64,000 bases of DNA. Source: Microbispora oryzae (GTDB lineage Bacteria; Actinomycetota; Actinomycetes; Streptosporangiales; Streptosporangiaceae). The notes beneath the pieces are model-generated. The model made no database searches and was not told where the DNA came from. It saw only the letters and a program-made list of their open reading frames with translations. The stretch lies in NCBI RefSeq assembly GCF_017896165.1, contig NZ_JAFCNB010000002.1:372001-436000 (forward strand), read 5' to 3'. Numbering within the stretch: position 1 is the first letter of the stretch; the number at the start of each line of letters is the position of its first letter. The position numbers and the translations under genes are program-made. This document shows, piece by piece, positions 33,645-42,671 of the stretch.

Positions 33645-34058
33645 ATGGACAAGTACCAGTCAGCCCAGATCGCCGCCGACGACGGCATTCTTTGGGGAAC
33701 TCCGGCTTCCTTCCCGCCTGAGGCGGAGTCGCCGGTCCTGGTGGCGTTCCGCGACGACACGCTCCAGCAAGTGCTGGCGAAGGTAGCGCGGCTCGGTGGC
33801 GCCGTACACGTCATCGTGCCCACCATGGATACCGTCGGCGGACCGTGGCAGATAGCGATCGCTCAGATCCGGCAGGGAGCGGCGACGAAGGACCCGGTGT
33901 CCCTGGACGAGGATGACTGCAGGGTCACCGACAGCTCTCACCTGGGACTACTCCTTGATCTCATGGAGCTGCACGGGAGGACGATGACCATCCACATCTC
34001 CCGCCAGGAGTCCACCGTGCAACTCGTCGACATCGGCACGGACCTGGTTCTGGCTTAG
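33645..34058 (+). CDS. Hypothetical protein (137 aa)
   Basis: I do not recognise this protein. It is soluble, acidic and of mixed alpha/beta character (VLVAFRDDTLQQVLAKVARLG, then AVHVIVPTMDTVGG). There are no metal-binding or catalytic motifs and no signal peptide. Base composition is somewhat lower in GC than in the NRPS genes, as is the upstream spacer. It sits between two SARP-type promoters but has no such site of its own, so it may be a later insertion. The start ATG at 33645 is assumed. Confidence 0.6.
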   Translation: MDKYQSAQIAADDGILWGTPASFPPEAESPVLVAFRDDTLQQVLAKVARLGGAVHVIVPTMDTVGGPWQIAIAQIRQGAATKDPVSLDEDDCRVTDSSHLGLLLDLMELHGRTMTIHISRQESTVQLVDIGTDLVLA

Positions 34059-34201
34059 AGCCGCGTCGATGCGCCTGGCTCCAAGATTGAGCGAGGCGCA
34101 TTCATGATGTTCACGCGCTGCGCCTCGCCTGAGTGGAAGGCCGGCATGTCGCGGACGGCCGTACGCGCCGTCGTGAACGCGGGACCCGGCCGCGGAGCCG
34201 G

Positions 34202-34233
34202 GTAACCGGGCGCTAACCGCGTCTCCCTAACGT
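34202..34233 (+). promoter_or_regulatory. SARP-type operator/promoter of the stand-alone condensation gene
   Basis: GTAACCG (34202-34208), GGCG, CTAACCG (34213-34219), 8 bp, -10 TAACGT (34228-34233). The expected transcript start near 34240 leaves a 60-nt leader. Both heptamers are identical to those of the P450 promoter. Confidence 0.82.
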
Positions 34234-34301
34234 CGCGGTGCCGGTCGTGCCGGTGCATGGCCGGCGTGTTGCCGGTGCGCCACCGTGAGGAGGTCGATCC
34301 C

Positions 34302-35792
34302 GTGGACCCCGAGGTCCTGCGTAAGCTCGCCGGGTTGTCCGGCGCGGAACGGGCGCGTCTGCTGGGCAGACTCCGGCGGAACGCCGGGGTCGCCGACGCG
34401 GCCGCCCGACTTGAGCCCCGCGGCGGCGGAGGCCCCGCGGCGGCGTCGTTCGTCCAGGAGCAGCTCTGGTTCCTGCACCAGCTCGCCCCCGCCCAGCCGT
34501 CGTACAACGTGTCGTTCTCGTTCCGGCTGAGCGGGCCGCTCGACGAGGCCCGGCTGCTGTCCGTGATCGACGGGATCGTCGCACGCCACGACGTGCTGCG
34601 CGCCCGGCTCGTGCTGCGCGACGGCGCGCTGACCCAGGTGCCCGACGTCGAGCTCCCGCCTGTCGAGATCGTGGATCTGCCGGATGAGGCGGCCGTGCGG
34701 GAGCGCGTGCTGCGGCTGGCCCGCGAGCCGTTCGACCTGGGCGCCGGCCCGCTGACGCGGATCGCGCTGCTGCGGCTCTCCCCCGTCGAGCACCTGCTGG
34801 TCTGGGTGGCGCACCACTGCATCCTCGACGGCTGGTCGTTCGGCCTGATCCTGGACGAACTGCGCGCCGGGTATCAGGGCGAGACGCGGCCGGCGCCGGA
34901 GCTCCGGTACGCCGACGTCGCGGCCTGGCAGCGCGAACGGCTCGCCGCCGGCGAGTACGCCGCCCCGCTGGCCCGCTGGCGGACACGGCTGGAGGGCGCG
35001 CCGTCCGTCACCTTCCCCACCGACCGGCCCCGGCCCGCCGCGCAGACCTTCGCCGGCGCCCAGGTGGACTTCACCGTGCCTGACGATGTCGCCGCCGCCC
35101 TCACCGCCCTGGCCGACCGCTCCGGCGTCACGCTCTTCAGCGTGCTGCTCGCGGCCTACCAGGCGCTGCTCGCCCGGTGGAGCGGCGCGCCGTCGGTCGT
35201 CGTGGGCGTCCCGCTGGCCGGCCGCGGCCGTCCCGAGCTGAACGGCGTCATGGGACCGCTGGCGAACACCCTGCCCGTACGGGCGGACCTGCCTTTGGAC
35301 GCGACGTTCGCGGACGTCCTGGCGCGCGTGCACGGGTCGGTGCTGGACGCACTGGAGGACCAGGACGTGCCGTTCGCCCGCATGGTGGAGCAACTGGCGG
35401 AGGGGCGCGACCCGAGCCGCAACCCGCTGTTCCAAGTGCTGTTCAACCTGGGCAACCTGCCGCAGGGCGCCGACGGCGTCGACCTGACGCCCGATCTGCG
35501 GCTACGCCCGGACGCCCACCCGAACGGCACGGTCCGGATGGACGCCGAGCTCACCATGGAGTCGGGCGCGGGCGGGCTCGGCGGGCGGCTGGAGTACGCC
35601 ACCGCGCTCTACGATCCGGATACGGCCGCCGGCCTGGTGGACGGGTTCCAGCGGCTGCTCGCCGCGGTCGCGGCCGATCCCGGCGTGCGCGTGGCGGACC
35701 TGCCCGGCCCGCCGCCTCGGGAGCCCGCGCCGGCCAGGCCGGTCGCTGCCCGCCGGGCGCGCCGCAGCCGCATGTGGGCGGAGCTGCTCTGA
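34302..35792 (+). CDS. Stand-alone NRPS condensation-domain protein
   Basis: A 496-residue protein consisting of one C domain (QEQLWFLHQL, RHDVLRARL, active site HHCILDGWS at about residues 171-179, NTLPVRADLP, QDVPFARMVEQL). The full HHxxxDG motif indicates an active peptide-bond former. The first 35 residues (VDPEVLRKLAGLSGAERARL) form a helical segment like those at NRPS N-termini. There is no A domain, PCP or TE, so it acts in trans on carriers of the other synthetases or transfers to a free acceptor. The GTG at 34302 is preferred because GAGGAGG lies 8 nt upstream. It has its own SARP-type promoter. Confidence 0.9.
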   Translation: MDPEVLRKLAGLSGAERARLLGRLRRNAGVADAAARLEPRGGGGPAAASFVQEQLWFLHQLAPAQPSYNVSFSFRLSGPLDEARLLSVIDGIVARHDVLRARLVLRDGALTQVPDVELPPVEIVDLPDEAAVRERVLRLAREPFDLGAGPLTRIALLRLSPVEHLLVWVAHHCILDGWSFGLILDELRAGYQGETRPAPELRYADVAAWQRERLAAGEYAAPLARWRTRLEGAPSVTFPTDRPRPAAQTFAGAQVDFTVPDDVAAALTALADRSGVTLFSVLLAAYQALLARWSGAPSVVVGVPLAGRGRPELNGVMGPLANTLPVRADLPLDATFADVLARVHGSVLDALEDQDVPFARMVEQLAEGRDPSRNPLFQVLFNLGNLPQGADGVDLTPDLRLRPDAHPNGTVRMDAELTMESGAGGLGGRLEYATALYDPDTAAGLVDGFQRLLAAVAADPGVRVADLPGPPPREPAPARPVAARRARRSRMWAELL

Positions 35793-35814
35793 CCGCGGAC
35801 GGAAGGACCGCGGG

Positions 35815-36327
35815 TCAGTAATAGCCCTTCTGGCCGTCGAGGAGCTCTCGTACGGCGTCGAGGTGACCGGCGTGGCGCGCGGTCTCCTCGATCATGTGGA
35901 TCACCATCCAGCGGAGAGTGGCGGCCGCGGAACGGAACTCGGGGTGCCGGCCCACCTCGTCGAGCGAATGGGCTGCGATGATCTTGTTTGACACCGCGCA
36001 CTGCTGTTCGTACTCGTCGAGGAGCCGGGCCAGCGGGACGCCTTCGACCATCATGTCGGCGTCCTCGAGGTCGTCCCTGAACTGGGGCCCGTCAGCCGGG
36101 CGGCCGGAGAAGAGCACCTCGAACCATGTGCTCTCGGTCCAGCGGAGGTGGGATACGACACCCGCCATCGTCATGAGAGGCGAGGACGGCAGGACCGGCC
36201 GATGCGCGTCCTCGTCGGACAGCCCCTCGCATTTCCAGTGGACGATCGCGCGCTGCATGTCGAGCCAGCCGACGAGCTGGGTGCGTTCGTCGGCCACGAA
36301 GGGCGGACGGATGCGAGGAGGGGCCAT
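35815..36327 (-). CDS. DinB-family protein (DUF664)
   Basis: A 170-residue four-helix DinB-type protein: LDMQRAIVHWKCEGLSDEDA, SHLRWTESTWFEVL and HMIEETARHAGHLDAVREL with the three His of the usual metal triad. Members act as metal-dependent thiol transferases (mycothiol/bacillithiol type) or are of unknown role. It converges on the condensation gene. It lies beside the AlkZ-like gene inside the NRPS cluster, but no SARP site precedes it. Confidence 0.85.
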   Translation of the reverse strand: MAPPRIRPPFVADERTQLVGWLDMQRAIVHWKCEGLSDEDAHRPVLPSSPLMTMAGVVSHLRWTESTWFEVLFSGRPADGPQFRDDLEDADMMVEGVPLARLLDEYEQQCAVSNKIIAAHSLDEVGRHPEFRSAAATLRWMVIHMIEETARHAGHLDAVRELLDGQKGYY

Positions 36328-36404
36328 GGGCGCCGAAGCTACCCCATGCCTGATCGCCTCGCATCCGATTTTCCAGGCGCCCCGGGCGAGGGGACGCGCG
36401 TGAG

Positions 36405-37499
36405 TCAGGAGGCGATCTCGACCTTCCGTGTCGTCGCGTCCGGCTCCAGGAACGCCAGCAGGCGCTCACCCTCCTCCATCAGGGCGTCCCCGCCGTCCGC
36501 CGGGCGCAGCGGGCGCAGGGTCAGGGTGGCCACGTCACGTGTACGGCTGTGGTCCCAGATGCCGGCGACCACCCCGTCGATCAGGTACGTCGCGAGGCAC
36601 TCGCCGTTGATCGCCTTGTAGACCTCCTTGTGGATGGCCTCCGGCAGGATCCTCGTCCGGTCGGCATGGGACAGCAGCGCCGCGTCCCACTTGGGCAGGA
36701 ACCGTACGGGCAGCGGCAGGTCCGGCGGCGGCAGCGGCGCGTCCGCCAGGTCGACCAGCTCCCGGCCGTCCTCGGCGGTGTAGCGGACGGTGTCCAGCTC
36801 GTCGAGGGCCGGATCGATCTGCCGGTACCGCAGGTAGGTGAACTGGGCGATGTCGGCGCGGCTGGCCGGGCCGAAGGCGGCGAGGTAACGGCTCACCAGC
36901 CGGGCGGTCGCCGCGGGCTCGGGCTCCAGCTCGCCCTGCCAGAGCACCATGGACGGCTTGCCGTGCGCCCGCCAGTGGCCCGACGGGGCGACGTGCACCA
37001 GCGGCACCAGGGCGCGGGCGTAGTGCACCAGGTCGCCCTTGCGCACCGCGCCGCCCGTCACGTCGTGCACGTGGTCGCGGAGGTCCTGCGCGGAACGGGG
37101 CTCCGCGGTGAACTTCTCCAGGCTGCCCAGCAGGGCGTCCTCGTCCACGCCCGCGTTCTTGTGCCGCCCGCGGATCTCGGTCAGCCACTGCCGCCGCCAG
37201 GCGGCGGCGAAGTGGGGATAGTCGTCCGCCGCGACGATGTGGAGCGTGCCGCGCATCAGGGTCGACTTGACGACGCCGCCGTCGACCAGCGCGCGCTCCA
37301 GGTCCTTCTTGTCGAACTCGGGCAGGCGTACGTGCAGCGCGATGTGCGGCGACGGCGAATACTGCGCCTGAAGTGCGGCGAGCCGCCGCACCGCGTCCTC
37401 GGCCGTGAGGGCCTGGTCGCGGTGCAGCAGCTGCCGGGTGAACAGGGAGGCGGTCAGCTCGCGCTGACTCAGCGTGCGGGGGGCTCCCACGGATGTCAC
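36405..37499 (-). CDS. Winged-helix DNA-binding protein, AlkZ-like DNA glycosylase family (HTH_42)
   Basis: A 364-residue member of the HTH_42/PF06224 family, three tandem winged helices as in AlkZ and YcaQ glycosylases. Near residue 44 it has AALQAQYSPSPH; the Q-x-Q triad matches the catalytic signature of the AlkZ/AlkX branch (YcaQ has Q-x-D). It continues with MRGTLHIVAADDY, ATYLIDGVVAGIWDHSR and LLAFLEPDA. AlkZ removes interstrand DNA crosslinks and protects azinomycin producers. Within this NRPS cluster it could be self-resistance, but non-cluster copies are common. The start ATG at 37499 follows no strong ribosome site. Confidence 0.82.
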   Translation of the reverse strand: MTSVGAPRTLSQRELTASLFTRQLLHRDQALTAEDAVRRLAALQAQYSPSPHIALHVRLPEFDKKDLERALVDGGVVKSTLMRGTLHIVAADDYPHFAAAWRRQWLTEIRGRHKNAGVDEDALLGSLEKFTAEPRSAQDLRDHVHDVTGGAVRKGDLVHYARALVPLVHVAPSGHWRAHGKPSMVLWQGELEPEPAATARLVSRYLAAFGPASRADIAQFTYLRYRQIDPALDELDTVRYTAEDGRELVDLADAPLPPPDLPLPVRFLPKWDAALLSHADRTRILPEAIHKEVYKAINGECLATYLIDGVVAGIWDHSRTRDVATLTLRPLRPADGGDALMEEGERLLAFLEPDATTRKVEIAS

Positions 37500-37600
37500 T
37501 CCTCGGTCCGGTCGCTCACTCGGAGAAGCACCTGTGCACGCGCATCGTAACGACTCCCGTCATACCGTGGTTCGCTGTCCGGCCACCTGGGCGGGGGCCG

Positions 37601-40600
37601 TCACCTGGCCGCCTCCACCGGAGCGTGCCGCTCCGCGATGAGCTCGGCCAGCCGGGGGGCGTGGTCGCGGACGAAGTAGTGCCGGCCGCCCTCGATGACG
37701 TCGGCGGACTCCACCTCGCCAAACCTGGACCAGTCGGTGTACCGCCGTTCCCAGCCCTCCGTCGCCGGGTCGGCGTCGCCGAACACGCACCGGATCGGCG
37801 CACGGATCGGCTCCGGCCGGTGCTCCAGGCTGCGCAGGTGGAACTCCATGGCGCCCTCGTGGTCGTGCCGGCCGGCCACCATGACGTGGTCGATCGTCGC
37901 CCACTCCAGGGCGCCGTCCAGGCCGCCGAGGCTGCGCAGGTGCTCCGCCCACGCCTCGTTGCCGGTCGCCCGTTCGATCGCCAGCGCCGCGGCCGGGTCG
38001 GCCTCCGGCAGCGACGCCGCCAGGTAGAGCGCCCGCAGGTCGACCCCGCGTGCCTCCAGTTCCGGCGCCAGGGCCGCGGCCATCGCGGTGCCCGCGCAGT
38101 GGCCGTAGACCAGTACGGGCCCCTCGATCCGCTGGGCGACCTCGTCGGCCACCCCACGCACGATCTCCTCGAACGGCCGGAACTCACGGGACGAGCCTGA
38201 CGGGTCGTACCCCGGCTGGCTCAGCGCCCACAGCGCCATGTCGCCGGGCAGCGCGTCGGCCAGCGGCTGGTACGCGATGGCGTTCCCTCCGCCGTACGGG
38301 AGACAGACCAGGGTGATGCGGGCCTGCCTGCCGCGCGGGGTGAGCTCGTGCAACAGCCGCTGGGGCTCGGTGTCCGCCGTACGCAGCCGGACGGCGAGCG
38401 CCCGGATCGTCGGGTTCTTGAACAGCTCGATCACCGGGACGGACGAGTCGATGGCGAGCATCGCCCGCACCGCCGCGAACGAGTCGCCGCCGATGCGGAA
38501 GAAGTCGTCGTCGATGCCGATGTCGTCGGTGCCGAGCACACCGCGCCACACGGACGCGATGCGGGCCTCCAGGGGGTTGCGCGGGCCCTGCCCGCCCCCG
38601 CCGCCGGCCACCTCGCGGGCGGACAGCGCCTTGCGGTCCACCTTGCCGTTCGGCGTGGTCGGCAGGGCGTCCAGGACCTCGAGCACGGCCGGGACCATGT
38701 GCGAGGGCAGCACCGCGAGCAGGTGCTCGCGCAGGTCACCCACCAGCGTCTCGCGGTCGGCGCCCGGCTCGGCGGTGACGAAACCGGCGAGCGTGTGGTT
38801 GCCCCGCTCCCCCTGCGCGACCACGACGGCCTCGGTGACCGCCGGGTGCTTGCGCAGCGCCGCCTCGATCTCGCCCAGCTCGATCCGCAGGCCGTGCACC
38901 TTGACCTGGAAGTCCATCCGGCCGAGCAGTTCGACCACGCCGTCCGGGCGGTATCTGGCCAGGTCGCCGGTGCGGTAGAGCCGTGCGGCGGTGCCGTCGG
39001 GGAAGGTGTGCGTCACGAACCGCTCGGCGGTCAGCTCCGGGCGGTTGACGTAGCCGCGGGCCAGGCCGACGCCGCCGATGTACAGCTCGCCGGGGATGCC
39101 GACGGGCTGCGGCCAGCCGTGCGGGTCCAGCACGTACGTCGTCTGGTTGGCCATGGGAGCCCCGTACGGGATGCTCTTCCACTCGGGGTCGACCTCGCCG
39201 ATGGGGAAGATGACCGAGTCCATGGACGCCTCGGTGGCGCCGCCGAGCGCGATCACCTGGACGGGCGCGAGCGCGCGGACGCGGTCGGGCAGCCCCACGG
39301 CGATCCAGTCGCCGCTGAGCAGGGCCAGCCGCAGGTGGGGCAGCGTGGCGCCGTCGGAGACCAGCTTCTCGACCAGCAGCTCCAGCAGTGCCGGGGCCGA
39401 GTGCCAGATCGTGATGCGGTGCTCGTGCATGAGCTCGGCCCATCGGGCCGGCTCCTTGACGGCCTCCGGCTCGGGCAGCACGAGCGTGCCGCCCGCGGCG
39501 AGCAGCCCCAGCATGTCGTACACCGACATGTCGAAGCTCGGGGAGGAGACGCCGAGCACGCTGTCGCCGGGGCCGACCTCGAAGCGGCGGTTGAAGTCGG
39601 TGTAGTTGTTCACCGCCCCCTGGTGGCGCAGCGCGATGCCCTTCGGCCGCCCGGTCGAGCCCGAGGTGTACATGACGAAGGCCAGGTCGTCGGAGGTGAC
39701 GTCGGTCTCCACCGGCTCGGCGGGCTCGGCGTCCAGGTCGCCGGAGTCGACCACCAGGACGTTGGGGGCGTCGATCCCGGTCTCCGTCCGGGTGCTCGTG
39801 ATCACGCCCCAGGCGCCCGAGTCGCTCAGCATGAACTCGACGCGGTCGGCCGGGTAGTCGGGGTCGACGGGCAGGAACGCGCCGCCCGCCTTGAGCACGC
39901 CGAGCACCGCGACGGCCTGCCAGACCGAGCGCGGCATGCACACGCCCACCAGGACGTCGCGGCCGACGCCGAGGGCCCGCAGCCGGTGGGCCAGCCGGTT
40001 CGCGCGGGCGTCCAGCTCGGCGTACGTCAGGCTCTCCGCGCCGCACGCCACCGCCACGAGGTCGCCCCGGGCGCGGGCGTTGCCCTCGAAGAGCTGGTGC
40101 AGGCAGACGACCTCGTCGAACGGCTCCGCCGTGTCGTTCCAGGTGACCAGCACGTCGTGCAGCTCCGGCCCGGTGAGCATGCGCAGGCCGGTCACGGCGG
40201 CGTCGGGCCGCTCCAGGCCCGACTCCAGCAGCGTCAGGAGGTGGCCGAGCAGCCGCTCGGCGGTCGCGTCGTCGAACAGGTCGAGGTCGAAGGAGCAGTC
40301 GAGGGTCGTGCCGTCGGCGGTGGTGTCGAGGACCAGGCCCAGGTCGAACCGGGCCGTGGAGAACTCCGACGGCAGGGCGCGGGCCTCCAGCCCGTCGAAG
40401 CGCAGCGCCTCCTCCGAGCTGTCGTAGGCGCCGGTGTAGACGCGGAAGAACGGCGACCGCCCGCCGGCGGTGCGCTCCGGGGCCAGCTCCTGCACCAGGG
40501 TGTCGAAGGGAATGCCGGAGTTGGTCACGGCGTCGCGCAGCGTGCGGTCGGCGCGGCGCACCATCTCCCGGAAGGTCGGCGCACCGGACACGTCGGCCCG

Positions 40601-41515
40601 CAGCACCACGGTGTTCGCGAAGTAGCCGATCAGATCGCGCAGCTCGGGCCGGTCGCGGCCGTCGAGCGTGGTGCCGACCGCGAAGTCCTCTTGGCCGGTG
40701 TAGCGGTAGAGCAGCGCCTGCACGGCCGCCACCAGCACCGACACCGGTTCCGCTCCCTCGTCGCGGGCGAGGCCCCGCATCGACTCCAGCAGGTGGTCCT
40801 CCAGGTCCACCCGGGTGAAGCCGCCGTCTCCGGAGGGCACCTCGGGGGCGGTCCGGTCCGTCGGCAGGTCGAGCGTCGGCAGCCGGTCGAGCTGCCGCCG
40901 CCAGTAGCCGAGCTGCTCGTCCCGCCGTGGGCCGCTCAGCTCGGCGACCTGCCGCGCCGCGTAGTCCGCGTACTGCGCCGGCAGGCCGGGCAGCTCGGCG
41001 GCCCCGCCCGCGCGGCGCGCGTTGTAACCGGCGGCGAGCTCTCCGAGCAGCACGGGCCGCGAGGCCGCGTCCATCGCGATGTGGTGCACGCAGATCAGCA
41101 GGACGTGCTCGTCGTGGGCGAGCCGCAGCAGCTCGGCCCGGATGATCGGCCCGGTCTCCAGGTCGAACGGCTCGTTCTCCTGGTCCGCGCAGGCCTCTTC
41201 CACGGCCTGGGCCCGCGCGAAGCGGTCGAGCCCGGTCAGGTCGGCCACGGGGAGGGCGACCGGTTCCGGGGTGCGGACGACGGCGAACGGCTCGCCGTTC
41301 GCCGTCCTGTACGTGGTGCGCAGGATCTCGTGCCGCGCCACCAGGTCGGTGAGGCTACCCGCCAGCGCCGAGCGGTCGAGCTCGCCGCACAGGCGGATGG
41401 GCAGCACCACGTTGTACACGGTGCGCCCCGCCTCCAGCTGATGAAGCAGCCACATCCGGCGCTGACCCGCCGAGGTGGGCGGGCCGAGCTTCTCGGCGGG
41501 GGTGGTAATCGCCAT
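37601..41515 (-). CDS. NRPS2: C-A-PCP-TE with Cys-nucleophile thioesterase, predicted serine module
   Basis: A 1304-residue terminal module. C domain (about 10-440) has HHIAMDAAS (144-152; last Gly of the motif is Ala). The A domain (about 460-960) has YTSGSTGRPKGI, YRTGDLARY and NGKVDRKAL; the specificity positions read D-M-Y-H-L-S-L-M-D-K, close to serine codes (xxxHLSLxDK). PCP: RIGGDSFAA. The TE (about 1065-1304) has VYGHCAGTAM: the nucleophile is Cys1140 (codon 38096-38098) instead of Ser, with His in GGRHYF. Cys-TEs release strained rings in obafluorin and sulfazecin. I chose the ATG at 41515 because the upstream in-frame start would lie in the promoter; a SARP-type site ends about 70 bp upstream. 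Confidence 0.92.
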   Translation of the reverse strand: MAITTPAEKLGPPTSAGQRRMWLLHQLEAGRTVYNVVLPIRLCGELDRSALAGSLTDLVARHEILRTTYRTANGEPFAVVRTPEPVALPVADLTGLDRFARAQAVEEACADQENEPFDLETGPIIRAELLRLAHDEHVLLICVHHIAMDAASRPVLLGELAAGYNARRAGGAAELPGLPAQYADYAARQVAELSGPRRDEQLGYWRRQLDRLPTLDLPTDRTAPEVPSGDGGFTRVDLEDHLLESMRGLARDEGAEPVSVLVAAVQALLYRYTGQEDFAVGTTLDGRDRPELRDLIGYFANTVVLRADVSGAPTFREMVRRADRTLRDAVTNSGIPFDTLVQELAPERTAGGRSPFFRVYTGAYDSSEEALRFDGLEARALPSEFSTARFDLGLVLDTTADGTTLDCSFDLDLFDDATAERLLGHLLTLLESGLERPDAAVTGLRMLTGPELHDVLVTWNDTAEPFDEVVCLHQLFEGNARARGDLVAVACGAESLTYAELDARANRLAHRLRALGVGRDVLVGVCMPRSVWQAVAVLGVLKAGGAFLPVDPDYPADRVEFMLSDSGAWGVITSTRTETGIDAPNVLVVDSGDLDAEPAEPVETDVTSDDLAFVMYTSGSTGRPKGIALRHQGAVNNYTDFNRRFEVGPGDSVLGVSSPSFDMSVYDMLGLLAAGGTLVLPEPEAVKEPARWAELMHEHRITIWHSAPALLELLVEKLVSDGATLPHLRLALLSGDWIAVGLPDRVRALAPVQVIALGGATEASMDSVIFPIGEVDPEWKSIPYGAPMANQTTYVLDPHGWPQPVGIPGELYIGGVGLARGYVNRPELTAERFVTHTFPDGTAARLYRTGDLARYRPDGVVELLGRMDFQVKVHGLRIELGEIEAALRKHPAVTEAVVVAQGERGNHTLAGFVTAEPGADRETLVGDLREHLLAVLPSHMVPAVLEVLDALPTTPNGKVDRKALSAREVAGGGGGQGPRNPLEARIASVWRGVLGTDDIGIDDDFFRIGGDSFAAVRAMLAIDSSVPVIELFKNPTIRALAVRLRTADTEPQRLLHELTPRGRQARITLVCLPYGGGNAIAYQPLADALPGDMALWALSQPGYDPSGSSREFRPFEEIVRGVADEVAQRIEGPVLVYGHCAGTAMAAALAPELEARGVDLRALYLAASLPEADPAAALAIERATGNEAWAEHLRSLGGLDGALEWATIDHVMVAGRHDHEGAMEFHLRSLEHRPEPIRAPIRCVFGDADPATEGWERRYTDWSRFGEVESADVIEGGRHYFVRDHAPRLAELIAERHAPVEAAR

Positions 41516-41583
41516 GCTGGAGCCATCTCCTTCCGGCCACCGCTCGCGCACGCGCGCGGGCCTACCTGTCGCCATGGTCGGCG

Positions 41584-41615
41584 ACTGTAGGGAGGCCGGG
41601 TTGGACACCGGTTAC
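41584..41615 (-). promoter_or_regulatory. SARP-type operator/promoter of NRPS2
   Basis: Read leftward: GTAACCG (41609-41615), GTGT, CCAACCC (41598-41604), 8 bp, -10 TACAGT (41584-41589). The distal heptamer overlaps the stop codon of the upstream lysR gene. The transcript start near 41578 rules out the in-frame start at 41608. Confidence 0.8.
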
Positions 41616-42547
41616 GCGGCGAGACCCTCCGGCCAGTGCGGGTGGCGCAGCGCGTCGCACCAGCCGTCGGCGACGCTCAGGTCGGTCAGCACGGAGACGG
41701 CGTGGGCCACCAGCGGATGCCGTTCGGCGGTCCGCCAGACCAGTGACCACGGGTAGACCGGCATCGGGTCGACCAGGTCGAGCACCCGCACCCGCGGGTC
41801 GACCGGGTTCTGCACGTCGGTGCCGGTGAGAAAGGCGGGGCCCGCGCCGCGCGACCGGGCGACGATCTCCTCGGCGGTGACGTTGTCCACGTTGGGGAAG
41901 CGCAGGACACAGCCGAAGGTCTGCGCGAGGCGGCTGACGAATCCGCTCCACTCCGACGCGCTGCCGGGCGTCGGCGTCCACAGTCCGTAGTCGGCGAGGT
42001 CGGCGGGCCGTACGGCGTCGAGCGCCGCGAGCGGGTGGTCGGCGTCCACGGCGACCAGCAGCGGCTCCAGGCGGATGATCCGGTGGGTGAGCGCGCGGGG
42101 CTGCTGGCCGTGGATCCGGCCGAAGGTCAGGTCGATCTCCCCGCGGAGCAGCGCGGGCACCGCGTGCGTGAGCGTGCGGCGGGAGCTGAGCTCGACCGCT
42201 ATCGCCGAATCCTTCTCCACCAGCCTGCGCGCCATGACCGCGGGCGCGAGGCGTTCGTGCAGGACGTCGACGCGGAGGGTCCGCGGGGTGCCCTGGACGG
42301 CGGCCACGGCGGCGTCGGCCGCGGCGAGCGCCTCCCGCGCGGGCGGCAGGAAACGCTGTCCCGATTCGGTGAGGGCGACGCTGCGGGTCGAGCGGTCGAA
42401 CAGGGTGAGGCCGAGATCGGACTCCAGCTTGGTTATCCGCTTCGACAGCGCCTGCTGGGTGATGGACAGCCGCTCGGCGGCGTGCCCGAAATGGAGCTCC
42501 TCCGCGCAGAGGACGAACGCGCGGACCAGCGCCATGTCGAGGTCCAT
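41612..42547 (-). CDS. LysR-family transcriptional regulator
   Basis: A 311-residue LysR regulator: N-terminal helix-turn-helix ALVRAFVLCAEELHFGHAAE to SITQQALSKRITKLE, then LTESGQRFL and a periplasmic-binding-protein-like effector domain. I start it at the ATG 42547 (MDLDMALVRAF), the usual LysR beginning; an in-frame start at 42574 is possible. It diverges from the DHA2 exporter gene and probably controls it. It lies upstream of NRPS2 on the same strand, and its stop codon overlaps the NRPS2 SARP-type site. Confidence 0.9.
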   Translation of the reverse strand: MDLDMALVRAFVLCAEELHFGHAAERLSITQQALSKRITKLESDLGLTLFDRSTRSVALTESGQRFLPPAREALAAADAAVAAVQGTPRTLRVDVLHERLAPAVMARRLVEKDSAIAVELSSRRTLTHAVPALLRGEIDLTFGRIHGQQPRALTHRIIRLEPLLVAVDADHPLAALDAVRPADLADYGLWTPTPGSASEWSGFVSRLAQTFGCVLRFPNVDNVTAEEIVARSRGAGPAFLTGTDVQNPVDPRVRVLDLVDPMPVYPWSLVWRTAERHPLVAHAVSVLTDLSVADGWCDALRHPHWPEGLAA

Positions 42548-42635
42548 GCCGCCAATCGTCCGATCCACAACCATGCGTTGTCAATCAGGGAACCGGGTTG
42601 TTGGACCGGGGCCCAGGTCGGCGGATGCAATGGTG

Positions 42636-42671
42636 CACGGCCGCCGCCGTATGTTTCACGGCCGCCGCCGT
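42636..42671. repeat. 15-bp direct repeat in the lysR/exporter intergenic region
   Basis: CACGGCCGCCGCCGT occurs at 42636-42650 and 42657-42671, exactly 21 bp apart (two helical turns), just upstream of the exporter start. It could be an operator for the adjacent LysR protein or another regulator. The GC-rich composition means chance duplication is possible. Confidence 0.55.
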
